The notes: generated from the sequence alone by a model not told the origin. DNA of 64,000 nt from Poa pratensis (GCA_947311845.1 CAMZMU010000059.1:42292982-42356981); one strand, 5' to 3'. Positions 1-11,397 are shown, counted from the first letter of the stretch. Translations and numbers: made by a program.

Positions 1-1397
1 CCCTCTGGAAAAAGAGCCATTGCAGCAGCAGAGGACCGGATATTCCGGTCCAAGTCATGACCGGATATTCCGGTACAAATAGAAATCTCTGACTGAAAAA
101 TCCGATGACCAACAGAACCTACGCGTTCTGGTCCTTAGCAGAAAATCTTCGACAAAACTTCTGGATCGGATATTCCGGTGGCACCAACCGGAATTTCCGG
201 TGATCTCCAGCACCTCGGAATTCTGGTCCTTAGCCAAATTCTTGAGCAACCCAGGGGACCGGATATTCCGGTCCAAAGAAAAACGGAATATCCGGTTTAC
301 TGAAAACCGACCGAACCAGTAAAACTGAAACAACAATAACTTTTGCTAGGAAGCTCCAAACGAGATGAAACCAACGAGGTTGGAAAGGAAACGACAAGAT
401 TCATAAGTAGAGTAAAGTTACACACATGGGAAGGTGTGGAACTTTCCTCACGGATAAACCGATAATATTTCCAACACGAAAACACAACAAGTTTTCCATC
501 TGGACTCCGATTTCGATGATCTTGGGTTTGTTGGATTCACAACGACGAGCTGTACAAGATCATGCATCGAAACATCATAGTTCATCATGTGAGGAGGATA
601 CCATAAGGAGAGAGTTTGACCTCTCTTAAAAAAAAGACGTATCGGTAAAACCTCCAACATAAAAAACGCAACAAGATATTCATGACATCCGTTTTTTATG
701 AACTAGAGCATGGTATGGAGATGAACACAAGCTCTAAATCTTCACATGGATAAAAGCCAAATAAGAACCAAGAAAGATGATATGCCAAGTATGCAAAGGT
801 TTGAGCTCTCCACAAAGATGCGATCACGTTACTCACTTGAGAGCCCCTCTTGATAGTACGCCGTCTATCCTATAACCCGGTCTCCCACTAACAACATGAG
901 ACCGGTAAAATAGAAACCCTATCAAGATCATACCTTAGCCTTGCGCATTCCACTTGAGCTAGATGATGACGATATTGATCTCTTCAAGTGGACCACCTTT
1001 CTTGATTGCGCTATGCTAGCACATGCTTGATGAAGACTTCTCCAAATACTCCCCCATACACCATTATGGGAGAGCATCGCTTAGCTCCGTCTTCATGAAT
1101 CCACTTGCACTTTGTCTTCTTATCTTGATATAGATGATGGCTTGGAGATAAATATGAATGTTCACTCAATCTTCTTTTCCAAGCCATGCTTGCAATAAGC
1201 TCAACTCTAGATGACCATTCTTTATATAAACCCTTGGATAGAATCTTGGTCATCATATAATCTTCTAGAGTCCAACACATGAACTCCAATCTTCTTCATG
1301 GACAAGATCTATAAAGATATCTCAATGCAAATATTAGTCAATAGGGATTATCATTAATTACCAAAACCACGCATGGGGTAACACATGCCCTTTCAAA
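1..1397. mobile_element. LTR-retrotransposon-like sequence, cut by window edge
   Basis: No host gene is visible. The segment has the texture of a Triticeae LTR element: no long open frame, short stem-forming repeats at the left end, and a right end reading ...CATGCCCTTTCA, which would suit the terminal CA of an LTR. The left end lies outside the window, so neither the second terminus nor a target duplication can be checked. The family is not assigned. It could equally be an internal untranslated region of a larger element. Confidence 0.35.
34..297. repeat. Interspersed dyad motif around ACCGGATATTCCGGT
   Basis: Seven near-palindromic copies of a 14-17 bp motif occur in 264 bp: about 34-50, 60-74, 166-179, 187-201, 214-229, 257-273 and 282-297. 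The commonest form is ACCGGATATTCCGGT. Other copies carry GAATTTC, GAATTC or GAATATC at the centre, and the copy at 214-229 is the most diverged. Spacing is irregular, so this is not a simple tandem array. It lies in the retrotransposon-like sequence at the window edge. The function is unknown. Confidence 0.7.
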
Positions 1398-1739
1398 CAC
1401 TCCACCTTATAAGCTGGTGCAACTCTCCTCCAACTTTACATATGGGACTAAACTTTAGCACCTTCCACCTCTTGCCATGCACATGGTCAATTTGAGAATT
1501 CAGAAATTGTCAATTTCGACTGCCCAAGAATGGGCCCAAATTCTAACACAACCCACCATCTTCTTCTCCATAGGATCCTGCCCAGTAATGCAACAAGGGA
1601 CACATATAGAACACGGTCACCATAGGGGACTTAACCACCAACTTGTCGACAGTAATTCTGTTCTGTACAATCCAAATAGTTGCGGCCATTGTATATGACA
1701 ATGCTATTGCCGGTCCTTCACTCCTTCTGCTTATATAAT

Positions 1740-3203
1740 CACTAGTACAGAATGACACATCGGAAACGGGCCAAAAACCCTTCGGCAACGGAGAAAGGGT
1801 CCGTGTCCACGACCCTGTCACTGATGTGAAGGCCTTCATCGGTAACGGAGGCAAAAAACCGTCACCGATGAGGCATAAGTTGGCTACGGTTGCGGACCCA
1901 TCTCCGTTTCCGATGTATCGGTGCATCAGTAACGGAGATTCTATTTTACTCGTTTGCATTGCGGTTCTTTCAGAAGCCTACAGGAGCAATTCGGTTGCCA
2001 AATTACATTCAATATCTCACAGCAGAAGCACAAAGTTGCTACCAAATCCATTCATAACGTATATAAGAATTGTCATCATTACATAGCATCAAAAGATGAG
2101 TTACACATGCCTCGCTAATCCTATCATTCTCATGCCTCCCTAAACTTAACTTTTATGACACTCCACTATTCTCTAGCTCCACCTTCTTCCTCAGTTTCGA
2201 AGCGCCGAAAACGGAATTCGACCTAGCAAAAGACTCGAGTAGCGGTTTCATGCTTCTCCAAATCACATCTGCAGCCAAATTGCTACACACATACACAAAA
2301 TAGATGGAGAAACTAAAGACAAGAAACCACACCGAGCTCGCAAGCCTCCTTAGCTAATTAATCTTGCCAAATTCTTCGTAGCGAGGCTTGCTCCATATTG
2401 GACGGTGTCGCCGAAATATAATAACGTCACCGCTATGACATTTCGGCCACACTGTCCAAGACACTCTTAATTAAAAAAATGTTTTGAACAGTGCAGCGAA
2501 ACGTCACAACAGCGACGGTTCACGGATATGATCCCACTTTGTATTTAGCTCTTTTAAAACTTGTTTGGATCTGCATGGCGCTTCTGCATATAAAATACAT
2601 GGATGTCTAGTTAGAAAAGAGCCAAATATGATGCTACATGACATAAATACAATTTAAGATGAAAACAGTTTACACCTTAAGCGCCTATATCCGTGTGCTT
2701 GCTGTCCGATCGAAGCGATTTGGAGGCAGAACTTGAAGGTGATGTTACCTTCAATTGCCTCACCATTTTTATGCATTGTCGCCGAAATATACTATTACTT
2801 CATACATTAGCTACACAAAACCATAACGAGGATTAGCACATTGACAAAGGGTTGAAATTAATCTATTACTTTAAATACTAAAAACAAACACAACACAATA
2901 CTAGATTTCAAATACTAGACAAGTTGAAGGTAATGTATTCATCATCGGCAGTACTAAAAACAAACACAACACAATACTAGACTTCAAATACTAGACAAGT
3001 TTTATATGCTACTTTAAAAAAAATGTAAGATCTAGTGTTGAGGGGTGTATTCATCATCGGCAGTACTACAATACTAGACATAACCAATGTTGACGGACCA
3101 GCCTCTGCCAGGCCTCGTCCGCAACGCTAAAATCGCGATTCTCTATCGCCTAACACCTGCCGTTTCCATAGAGGGGTATCCGATGTGTCGTTCTGTACTA
3201 GTG
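1740..3203. mobile_element. Non-autonomous CACTA DNA transposon
   Basis: The left end reads CACTAGTACAGAATGACACA, and the right end is its inverse complement with one mismatch (C for T at base 14), giving terminal inverted repeats of about 25 bp. The direct flanks are AAT (1737-1739) and AAT (3204-3206), the 3-bp target duplication expected of CACTA/En-Spm elements. Sub-terminal short repeats of the form ATCGGTAACGG occur near the left end. Inside there is no transposase, only short chance ORFs. It also holds an imperfect hairpin near 2398-2451 (two GGACRGTGTSGCCGAAAT-type arms) and a duplicated segment of about 50 bp near 2875-2925 and 2950-3001. Length is 1464 bp. Confidence 0.92.
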
Positions 3204-3281
3204 AATTGTGTCAACTGCAACTACAAAAAGATTATCATGCACACATAGCGTTTGAACAATTCCAAGGAGATTACAACGCCG

Positions 3282-3419
3282 TTACTGTGGCAGGGTGGCG
3301 GCGCCGCCATGGTGGTGGTTGGCGTTGGCCTCGGCTAGCCGGAGATCTAGGGTGAACTTGAGCGCCATGGACTTGAGGTAGGTGAACATGGTTGTCCAGA
3401 GCTCGTCCTCGGCGTCGAC
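3282..3419 (-). pseudogene. O-methyltransferase N-terminal fragment
   Basis: Read on the minus strand, 45 codons before a stop resemble the dimerisation region at the start of plant class II O-methyltransferases. They include the run YLKSMALKFTLDLRL and a HHHGGAATLP segment, which correspond to FVKSMALKCAMEMQI and KHHGGAMTP in the fuller copy at 5844-8717. No start codon context and no catalytic domain follow, so this is a remnant. It extends the decayed O-methyltransferase cluster leftwards. The family match rests on a short segment and is moderately sure. Confidence 0.5.
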
Positions 3420-3420
3420 A

Positions 3421-4695
3421 GACGTATGTGACTAAAATGAGGCTGTTTTGTCTATTAAAAAAATTGAAAAGAGGAAAGTCTGTTAACTGAGTTTGACTTG
3501 CTGATTTCCTGAAGAAAATGGTGTGCATTGCCATCAGGGTTCCCACGCGGTTTATAACAAAAGAGAAGTGTTCTGCATAGTTTGGCATCAGCAGCATGAA
3601 AATGGTTACAGGGACAAAATTGTTGACATACCCAGTAGCTACAATTTTGTCATACCAACAATAAACTTTTGGCCCTCGTGCTCCACGCGGTGGGCCACAT
3701 ATCTATAACCTCAGGTATTTTGTAAATTGCACAAATCCAAACACCATTTCGGATTATGAAACTGCACTAGGAGATCCCAGCAGAATCTAATGATTGAAAC
3801 AATTCGCTTTCACCATGATGTCTTATGGCCCAAAAACCAATCAGTGCGTAATTAACAAATTTCCTCAGGCAGTTAGATAAGCTGTTGTAGTTCATTCTTT
3901 ACCAATACCTTGACACAGCAATCTTTGCCTTTGTGATGCAAAATTTACCGAGATATATATTTTTGGGATCCATGAAGCAGAATTGGGCATGAAAACTCAA
4001 TCTACAACTTTCACTAGTTGCATTATACTAATTAAATTGCACTCTCGGGGAGCGCCACGGCAACAATTGTTTTCATTTCCTTCTCATTTTGTGAATTGTC
4101 CTTCTTTTTTTGTAATAGACGCAGATTCATATTCAGTTCAATCAAAAGGGAAGGAGTGATCCTCCGTGGAAGAAAGCATGTCGAGTCAAACCTGCCGGTA
4201 ACTGTTACGTTGTCGCGGCAGATTTGACAATAGCATCAGAGACAATGAACTTGGCTTGTGCACCGTGTTGTCATGGTGAGCACCTGGAATTAGCAGTACT
4301 GACACTGCGAGTCCATTGGTTCCTAACTCCCTATGTTCTCCATCAAAAGACAAGAAAAATCTCCACGAGGAAGTGCCAGAGACCCGAGATGACGGGCTCT
4401 GCACCAAACATACTGACAAAAAATATATCCAGGTTAGTGTGTCACCACTCTTCAGGACCTCTTCGGTATTCAAGGTTGGTTCATGAACAATTTGCATATG
4501 AGCTTCCCCGGCATACAAGATTACATCTAAAACTTCAGAGCAGTGGCTGAACAATGGTAGTGCATTGACCCCATTTAGGGACTGGGTGGAATCTAGAAAT
4601 TTATAATTATTCAGGATTAGATTACACTGGATAATCAATGAATAACAATTTAAACAGATCATAGGGAGAAAAACGTGTATGACTGCATATAAAAT
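3421..4695. other. Intergenic, no gene recognised
   Basis: AT-rich sequence. The longest open stretch (158 codons, minus, 4186-4662) has no recognisable domain, and its composition shows no coding bias that I can see. I find no repeats with clear ends here. Confidence 0.5.
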
Positions 4696-4711
4696 AGGTC
4701 ACTCCTAAACT

Positions 4712-5367
4712 TTTTTTTTGCGAGGAAGTCACAATTACAGCAGCCAGACTTCTTACAGAAAAGCCCAGAAAACATAAAAATTTACAACGAGGTCCTCCTG
4801 AGCTCTGGCATCGTCGTCTTCGAGCTGGACGTTGCGCCGGCGAAACCCGCCGCCAAACCTCCAATACCTTGGACTGGGAGGCCCCCCTGCGCGACTGGGA
4901 AGGCGACGCCCTCGGTGCCGAAGCACCTCCACCCTGCACGAAGAACAACAACACCAACCTGGCCACCAGCAACCGCTCCATCAAAGGTCAACCGCCGAAT
5001 CCGCCTTCTCTCGGATTCCGGCGAAGGGGGAGCCCTCTCGACGACTCCGGGGAGCCGCGAACAAGGGCTGGACGGCAGATCCGCGGCGAAGCTCCCACGG
5101 AGCCGCACCGACGGAGGGGAAGACCACCGCCACAAAAGGCACTCCGGCGCCACCACTTCCACCCCAGCGCCACCGGCTGCCACACCACAACGCACACCTA
5201 AGCTATTCACATAGCGGGATCCGTGGATTCCCCGTGCTCCCGCCGCCGAAGCGGCCGCCGGAGGGCGGGGAATCCGGCGAATCGCCGGCGGTGAGCTTGA
5301 GTTCGCGCGGTCGCCCAAAAGTCGCCTTATCGCACTGTAGAAGGGGATAAGGGGGGAGGTCCAACTC
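4712..5367 (-). mobile_element. Poly(A) retroposon (LINE/SINE-type or processed cDNA)
   Basis: A 656-bp GC-rich block is flanked by a perfect 16-bp direct repeat, AGGTCACTCCTAAACT, at 4696-4711 and 5368-5383. On the minus strand it ends in an A-run (the T-run at 4711-4719). Long exact target duplications plus a terminal A tail are the signature of target-primed reverse transcription. Several overlapping open frames exist in the GC-rich part, as expected from composition, and none is recognised. It may be a 5' fragment or internally deleted member of a LINE family, or a non-autonomous retroposon. Confidence 0.85.
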
Positions 5368-5383
5368 AGGTCACTCCTAAACT

Positions 5384-5843
5384 ATACATGAATACATTGT
5401 CTATGCTGGCAGGAATCCGAATAGTTTCATCAATCATAGTTAACAGTAATCCAAACAACTTGCACTTGATCATGCATACATCAATTCACAAAAGCACTGA
5501 CGGACACCGGTTAAATAAGAGAGGGAGTACTGAAACATAGACATAACATCTTAATATTATTTATTATCTCCATAAACAAAATATACGCTCAACTGTAGAT
5601 GGCAGTTTACATATAACCACTACCGGAACAGATTGTATATAACCTGCTACACATCCTTGTGTTGCAGTAAGAGAGCTAACTTATCGATCACAAGGATTCG
5701 CGCCTCGCGAAATACAATAATGTAGTACACACTTATTCATCACACCAAGCCACAGGCATGCAACAAGACTGCACACATTCTGTCCATGCCATTTTGTGAA
5801 TGTACAATACCGCGATTATACCATGTAATTTTGCATGGAGTGT
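5384..5843. other. Intergenic, 3' flank of the O-methyltransferase gene
   Basis: No gene is seen. This AT-rich sequence lies downstream of the minus-strand O-methyltransferase stop codon. Confidence 0.5.
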
Positions 5844-6826
5844 TCAAGGGTAGAGCTCAATAACTGATCTAACGCCCAGCACTGATATGATTTTGTACTC
5901 GCTGAACCCGGCTTCCATGAATATCTTTTTCCACTCGAATTCCTCTCGCTCAATCCCCTCAAGATACATGATAAATAGATCAAAGAAAACCTGTGTCTCT
6001 CTTGTAACAATGTCATTTGGTCCAGATCCAACCACCATATCTACGATTATCACCTTTCCACCAGCATCTCTAGGAGGGATAGCTTCTTTGCATTTTTTCA
6101 GTATCTTGACACAATCTTCATCGCCCCAATCATGAAAAATCCACTACGATGTACAGCAGCAAAAAACAACTTTAAGTATGCTACTCAATTCCATGAATGG
6201 AGCTGTAACATAATGGATTTTTTTGGCCTTTTGGCTTGTATCCTCTAATTTACATATCTCTACTATATATATATATTTTAATCAGTGGGAAACTCTCCCA
6301 CTGTTTTCCTCAAAAAATATTAGAATTGTTGATTTTGAAAATTAAAAGCAGTTAACTTAATAATTCAATTGGTACGTATAAGCTGCTAAGTACACACTTT
6401 ATGCCACTATTGTAAAATGAGAATGTGTGCTAAGGGAAGAAAAAATCTAAAGGGCGTACCTTCAGGAAAAGAGCTTCTGCTGGTGGAATGTACTCAAACA
6501 TATCGCCAGAAATAAACGGTACATGGTCATCAGTAGGAGCATCTGCAACCACGTGACGGAGATCCAACACGGTGCATTTGATTTGAGGGAATGCCTTCGC
6601 AATTGCCCTGGCAGCTCCACCGTGCCCTCCAGCAACATCGATAAGCGAGTTTATGCCAATAAATACATCACCACACTCCCTCAAGATGATATCCATGAGA
6701 AAGTTACTGTCAGAAACCATTGCATTATTGATTAACTGGTTGTAAGTTTCATCCTGGTCGGCCATCTTCCAAAAGGTAATGCCATGAGCCTTTTTGAACA
6801 TGGATGAAGAGTGCTCATCTAGGAAC

Positions 6827-6954
6827 TGTTATGAATATGCAACTTGTATTACATGGGGCCAATGGCCACAATATATAGTACATATGACTTGAGAGACAAG
6901 AAAGTAAATCTAGTCTAATACGGACTCCTAGACCAATACTAATACTCCTTAACA
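6827..6954 (-). repeat. 3' LTR of small element
   Basis: 128 bp, nearly identical to the single-copy parts of 8113-8299, ending next to the C-run (6955-6961) that is the polypurine tract on the element's strand. Confidence 0.88.
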
Positions 6955-8099
6955 CCCCCCCTCAAATGCAAAGCGTATGCAATAGCATTGCATTTGAAGA
7001 AGGGTAACACTATAAAAAAGAAAATGATAATCCAAAATCCGCATCTTGAGGTGTCGCCATAGCATGAAGAGTCTTCAGTAACCTTTGAGTCAAGCCACAA
7101 TCGATCGAAGAAGAGACCGACATAGACCGAGAGACAGTCAGAAGAAAAGCATGTCACAAAAAATCATAGCACAATAAGCCCAACGGCAAGGAATGTGGTA
7201 GATCAATGACAATGCAACAGATGGCGCATCAGAGAAAGACACACACCACATCGAGAGAAAGATGGGTTGTCAAAAGATGGCACATCAAGAGAATCAAGCA
7301 TTGCGCACAAAATCATAGCCCAAGAAAACCGGCGGCGACACAAGCACGGCGACGAGAGAATGGGCGTAGATCCACAATGTAAAGACAGGCCACAAAAATC
7401 CTAGAAAAAGGACCAGGGCCAGAAAAGAAAAGAAGGCTGACAAAAACAGGTATAGTGGACTCGCATGGCTCGAGAAACACAAAGAGCAACGAATTTTGGT
7501 GTACGCAGCGGAAAATATAGGAAAAGAAAAAGACACAAAAGATGGTGGCAACGGAAGTGATCAGCCGTACAGCCCCAAGCGATAGCAGCCCAGCTCAAAA
7601 GCAGCGCTAGCAGCACACCGGCCAGCTAGGAAAAGCAGCGCACAACCCAGAGCAGAAAACTGCCGAACGAGAAGCAGGACCTGCAGGCGCAATCCAATCA
7701 GAGGAGGTCGGGGACGGCAGCCATCGGGAACGGAATCGATCTGGGATGGAGACAAAATCGATCTTGGCCGATCTGGAGCAACGGGGTGGCAGTAGGGCAC
7801 GTGCAGGCGGAGAAGATCCCGGCGACCGGACGAGCTGGAGGAACCAGCGACCGATCTGAAGCACCAGGAAACAACCGCCGACGAACGACGGGTAGCAGGC
7901 GGACGGATCCCAAACTTCCAGTCGATCCGATCTGGAAGTCGGAGAGCGGGATCCATTGCGGACCAACGAGGAACAAGAAACTTCACAACACTAGCAGCGG
8001 AATCAACACGATCGGCAGATCAAAAGCATCGGGAAGAACAGAGATTGGATCATGGACGAGTTGCGCGTCCGGGAGAGAGGGGGAAAAAAATCCTAACCG

Positions 8100-8112
8100 G
8101 GCTCTGATACCA
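8100..8112 (-). other. Primer-binding site, initiator-Met tRNA type
   Basis: The complement reads TGGTATCAGAGCC directly after the 5' LTR. It matches the 3' end of plant initiator tRNA-Met and is the usual primer site of many Copia and TRIM elements. Confidence 0.85.
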
Positions 8113-8299
8113 TGTTATGAATATGCAACTTGTATTACATGGGGGCCAATGGCCACAATATATAGTACATATGACTTGAGAGACAAGAAAGTAAATCTAG
8201 TCTCCAATGGCCACAATATATAGTACATATGACTTGAGAGACAAGAAAGTAAATCTAGTCTAATACGGACTCCTAGACCAATACTAATACTCCTTAACA
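8113..8299 (-). repeat. 5' LTR of small element, with internal duplication
   Basis: The block running CCAATGGCCACAATATATAG...AATCTAGTCT is present twice in tandem here and once in the partner LTR. This accounts for the 59-bp length difference. Because both LTRs are copied from one template at insertion, the duplication probably arose afterwards. Confidence 0.85.
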
Positions 8300-8602
8300 G
8301 GAACCATGTTTTCATGCCAAAAAAAGGGCTAATGACAGTTGAATCAAGCATCAAAGACAGAATGGGAAATAAGTTTGATTTAACTTCATCGCTAACGAGG
8401 AGGCCTGTGGCTGGGGTCAGTCCATAAACAGCCTCCTTGTCTGCTGAGGCTGATTCATGGACAACGAAGATGGCTGATACGGTGAGCACACGCATGAGTC
8501 GTCGTAAGCAGGGAAGCTTTGACGGATGGAGCCCAATCTTTGTGGCCAACTCAGAAGGGGTCATAGCCCCACCATGGTGTTTGATGGTATTAGGGATTTG
8601 CA

Positions 8603-9195
8603 TTTCCATTGCACATTTGAGTGCCATGGACTTGACAAATCCCAATGCATGGTGCCAAAGGTCAGCTTGAGCCTGGAGCAAATCCTGAGAGCTATGATTG
8701 CTTTGGGTGGGAGCCATTTTTGTTGAGCTTGCTTTGTTTGGTTATGGGTGGATTGGACATATGCCAGGTGCTCTATATATACAGAAATTCAACATGGTCA
8801 AATATTTCATTTGAATTCCACTTCCTTCAATTAAAATAGCAGGCCCTACTCTCGAATCTGTTCATTTAGAGAACAAATTGGAAGACATATTTTTGCCACG
8901 CCTAGTGAAATGATTTTGGAAAGTCTCCTTACAAAATATAATAAATTCCACAAGAATGATTTTGATTTATAAAATACCGCTGTCCTGAGAGCTATGATTG
9001 CTTTCCATTGCACATTTGAGTGCCATGGACTTGACAAATCCCAATGCATGGTGCCAAAGGTCAACTTGAGCCTGGAGCAAATCCTGAGAGCTATGATTGC
9101 TTTGGGTGGGAGCCATTTTTGTTGAGCTTGCTTTGTTTGGTTATTGGTGGATTGGACATATGTCAGGTGCTCTATATATACACAAATTCAACATG
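8603..9195. repeat. Direct duplication of O-methyltransferase 5' end and promoter
   Basis: 8603-8795 (codons from about 5 to 40, start codon, TATA-like promoter) recurs at 9002-9195 with few changes. A neighbouring upstream block, 8798-8984, recurs almost exactly at 9424-9609. Together these show a local tandem duplication of the gene's 5' region rather than transposition, since no terminal repeats are seen. Confidence 0.85.
9002..9115 (-). pseudogene. Duplicated O-methyltransferase N-terminal stub
   Basis: This is a second copy of the start MAPTQSNHSSQDLLQAQVDL on the minus strand, running through FVKSMALKCAME and then breaking off into a repeated piece of its own beginning. There is no downstream catalytic part. 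It is a by-product of the local duplication described for 8603-9195. Confidence 0.8.
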
Positions 9196-9423
9196 CTAAG
9201 GCACAAGGTAGGGCCTTGGGCAATACGTTATTTAAGAATGGTAAGATGTTTACGCGCCAGCATTGTGTCGAGGTATTTAATAAACTTAGTAATGCATTGA
9301 TTACAGTGATAATAAACATAATTCTACATGGCATGAAAAATCAGTGTAAATGATAGCTATCTGCCTATTGACAGAACGTTTATGAAATGACTACATTATT
9401 TCATGTTTGATTCCACTCCTTTT

Positions 9424-9609
9424 TCAAATATTTCATTTGAATTCCACTTCCTTCAATTAAAATAGCAGGCCCTACTCTCGAATCTGTTCATTTAGAGAAC
9501 AAATTGGAAGACATATTTTTGCCACGCCTAATGAAATGATTTTGGAAAGTCTCCTTACAAAATATAATAAATCCACAAGAATGATTTTGATTTATAAAAT
9601 ACCGCTGTC
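9424..9609. repeat. Second copy of the 8798-8984 upstream block
   Basis: Almost identical to 8798-8984, from CAAATATTTCATTTG to AAATACCGCTGTC, with one or two base differences. It belongs to the same tandem duplication of the O-methyltransferase upstream region. Confidence 0.85.
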
Positions 9610-9889
9610 TTATCACATGGTCAACACACGAGGATCACACCCATGATATAAAACACCTTCTAATGGTATTTGTAACAATGACATCACGGTGTCTACTTCT
9701 TGCCTACCAGGCAGCCGTACAGTTTGCTCTTTGTAAATTAGTCTCTAACAGTTACTTGGACATGGACAGAGGTGTGGAAATCCAAATCAGATGCGTAATT
9801 CAGCAAAGAATGGACACAGGTGTATTCAATTTACAGGTAATTTCGGTCTCAAAAGTTTGCCTTACCAATTTCCATACCATAAGAAATAC

Positions 9890-10036
9890 TCCCTTTGTTC
9901 CAGATTATAAAATGTTTTGGATATTTCAATGTGGACTACATATGGATTGAAATGAGTGAACCTATACACTGAAACACATCTAGATACATGCGAATCAGAC
10001 AAAAGCTAAAACATCTTATAATTCGAATGGAGGGAG
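9890..10036. mobile_element. Stowaway MITE
   Basis: 147 bp between TA (9888-9889) and TA (10037-10038). The termini are CTCCCTTTGTTCCAGATTAT and the inverse of ATAATTCGAATGGAGGGAG, the standard Stowaway (Tc1/mariner-type) ends. There is no coding capacity. Confidence 0.9.
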
Positions 10037-10185
10037 TAGAATAATTCTACAATCATGCCTTGCTGGTCTTTCATCACACCAAGCCACAGCATACAATAAA
10101 AGACGGCACACTGTTGTTCATGGCGCGCAGTTAATAGCATACAGTCTTGATTACTGATATATTACCACGTAATTTTCCATTGTGT

Positions 10186-11397
10186 TCAAGGGTAGAGCTC
10201 AATAACAGATCTAACGCCCAGTATAGATAAATTTTGTAGTTGCTAACCCAGCTTCCATGGATATCTTTTTCCACTTGAATTCCTCTCGCTGGATCCCCTC
10301 AAAACACATGATGAAGAGATCACATAATACATGTGTCTCCCTTGTTACAATCTCAGTTGGTCCAGATCCAACCACAATATCTACGATTATGACCTTACAC
10401 CAGCATCTCCGGGAGGAATAGCTTCCTTGCATTTTTTTCAATATCTTGACACAGTCTTCATCACCCAATCATGAAAAATACACTAAGATAAGTAGCAGAA
10501 AAAAAATGTTACCACTGGGTCGCTATAGTATTGGGAACTGTAGAGTTTTGTCATGAAAAAATAGTTCTGTGTTTCAGCTGGTAAATATATGAGGCTAACT
10601 ACACACTTTATGACAGCGTATTGGAAAATGAGGATGAAAGAGAAGAAATAAAATCTAAATAGTTCCATATCGCCAGAAATAAACGACACATTGTCATCGG
10701 TATATAGGAGCTTCTGCAACAACATGAGGAAGATTCAGCACTGTACATTTCATTAGCTGGAATGTCATTGCAATTGTGCTGGCAGCTCCACCTTGGCCTC
10801 CACCGACATAAATAAGTGAGTTTACGCAAAGAAACACATCACCACACTCCCTCAAGATGATATCCACGAGAAAGTTACTATCAGAAACCATTGCGTTATT
10901 GATTAGCTGGTTGTAAGCACCGTCCTGGTCAGCCATCTCCCAAATGTAAAGGCCGTGAGCTTTTTTGAACAGCGACATGGAACACTCATCTAGGAACCAT
11001 GAGTGCATGCCCAAGAAAGGGGAAATGACAGTTGAATCAAGCATCAATGACATAATTGCAAACAAGTTTAATTTAGCTTCATTGCTAACGAGGCATGTAG
11101 TTGGCGTAAGCCCATAAACAACCTCCTTGTCTGGTGAAGCCGCTTCATGGATAAGATGCCTGATACGGCGAGCACGCGCATGAGTTGCCATAAGCGGGGA
11201 AAGTTTAAACCGATGGATCCCGATCTTTGTGGCCAACTCTGAAGGGTCATAGCCACACCATGGTGCTTGATGGTGTTAGGGATGTGCAGTTCCATTGCAC
11301 ATTTGAGTGCCATGGACTACAAATCCCAATGCGTGGTGCCAAATGTCAACTTGAGCCTTAAGCAACTCCTTGGAGCTATGGACTTGGGTGGGTGCCA
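10186..11397 (-). pseudogene. O-methyltransferase pseudogene, multiply frameshifted
   Basis: This sister of the copy at 5844-8717 begins at 11397 (MAPTQVHSSKELLKAQVDI). The frame breaks soon after GFV (two bases missing before TCCATGG), then again between the N-terminal part and the long open stretch 11236-10694. The SAM loop is degraded to LIYVGGGQGGAASTIA, losing the acidic residue seen as LIDVAGGHGG in the other copy. In exon 2 a missing G in HDWG(G)DED shifts the frame, and the C-terminus reads in several frames up to the stop at 10188-10186. At least three lesions plus loop decay make function very unlikely. Confidence 0.9.

Larger units (their letters stand above)
6827..8299 (-). mobile_element. 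Small non-autonomous LTR retrotransposon (TRIM/LARD-like)
   Basis: This 1473-bp element sits in O-methyltransferase exon 1, flanked by GGAAC at 6822-6826 and 8300-8304. On its own (minus) strand the 5' LTR is 8299-8113 and the 3' LTR 6954-6827. Both are TGTTAAGGAG...CATAACA. The 3' LTR is 128 bp. The 5' LTR is 187 bp because a block of about 58 bp is duplicated in it. Directly after the 5' LTR comes TGGTATCAGAGCC (8112-8100), a primer site matching the 3' end of initiator methionine tRNA. A G-rich polypurine tract (complement of 6955-6961) abuts the 3' LTR. The internal region has only unrecognised open frames (for example 7986-7561) and no gag or pol domains, so it must be mobilised by another element. 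Confidence 0.92.
5844..8717 (-). pseudogene. Plant class II O-methyltransferase (ZRP4/COMT-like), split by an LTR element
   Basis: Two coding exons. Exon 1 starts at ATG 8717 (MAPTQSNHSSQDLLQAQADL), is interrupted at 8305 by the LTR element 6827-8299, resumes at 6826 (FLDEHSSSMFKKAHG) and ends at 6460 on a GT donor. Exon 2 runs 6143-5844, phase 0, and ends VIELYP-stop. The SAM-binding loop is present as LIDVAGGHGGAARAIAKAFP, and the catalytic histidine as WIFHDWGDED at the start of exon 2. Such enzymes methylate hydroxyls of phenolics or flavonoids in the cytosol. The substrate cannot be told from sequence. Apart from the insertion, with its GGAAC target duplication, the frame looks open throughout, so inactivation is recent relative to the sister copy at 10186-11397. 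A TATA-like stretch lies near 8771-8783. Confidence 0.88.

Noticed and set aside
4186..4662. 158-codon minus-strand frame as a gene
   Set aside because: No domain, no homologous look, unusual composition, no promoter or splice evidence.
4782..5350. Overlapping open frames of up to 178 codons on both strands
   Set aside because: They lie in a GC-rich retroposon insert, overlap one another in several frames, and have low-complexity A/P/R/S content without domains.
7294..7986. Open frames inside the small LTR element as a possible gag or captured gene
   Set aside because: Three overlapping minus frames, none with retroviral or host domains. Kept only as non-coding interior.
9097..9353. Plus-strand open frames antisense to the O-methyltransferase promoter
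   Set aside because: They are complements of duplicated promoter and stub sequence.
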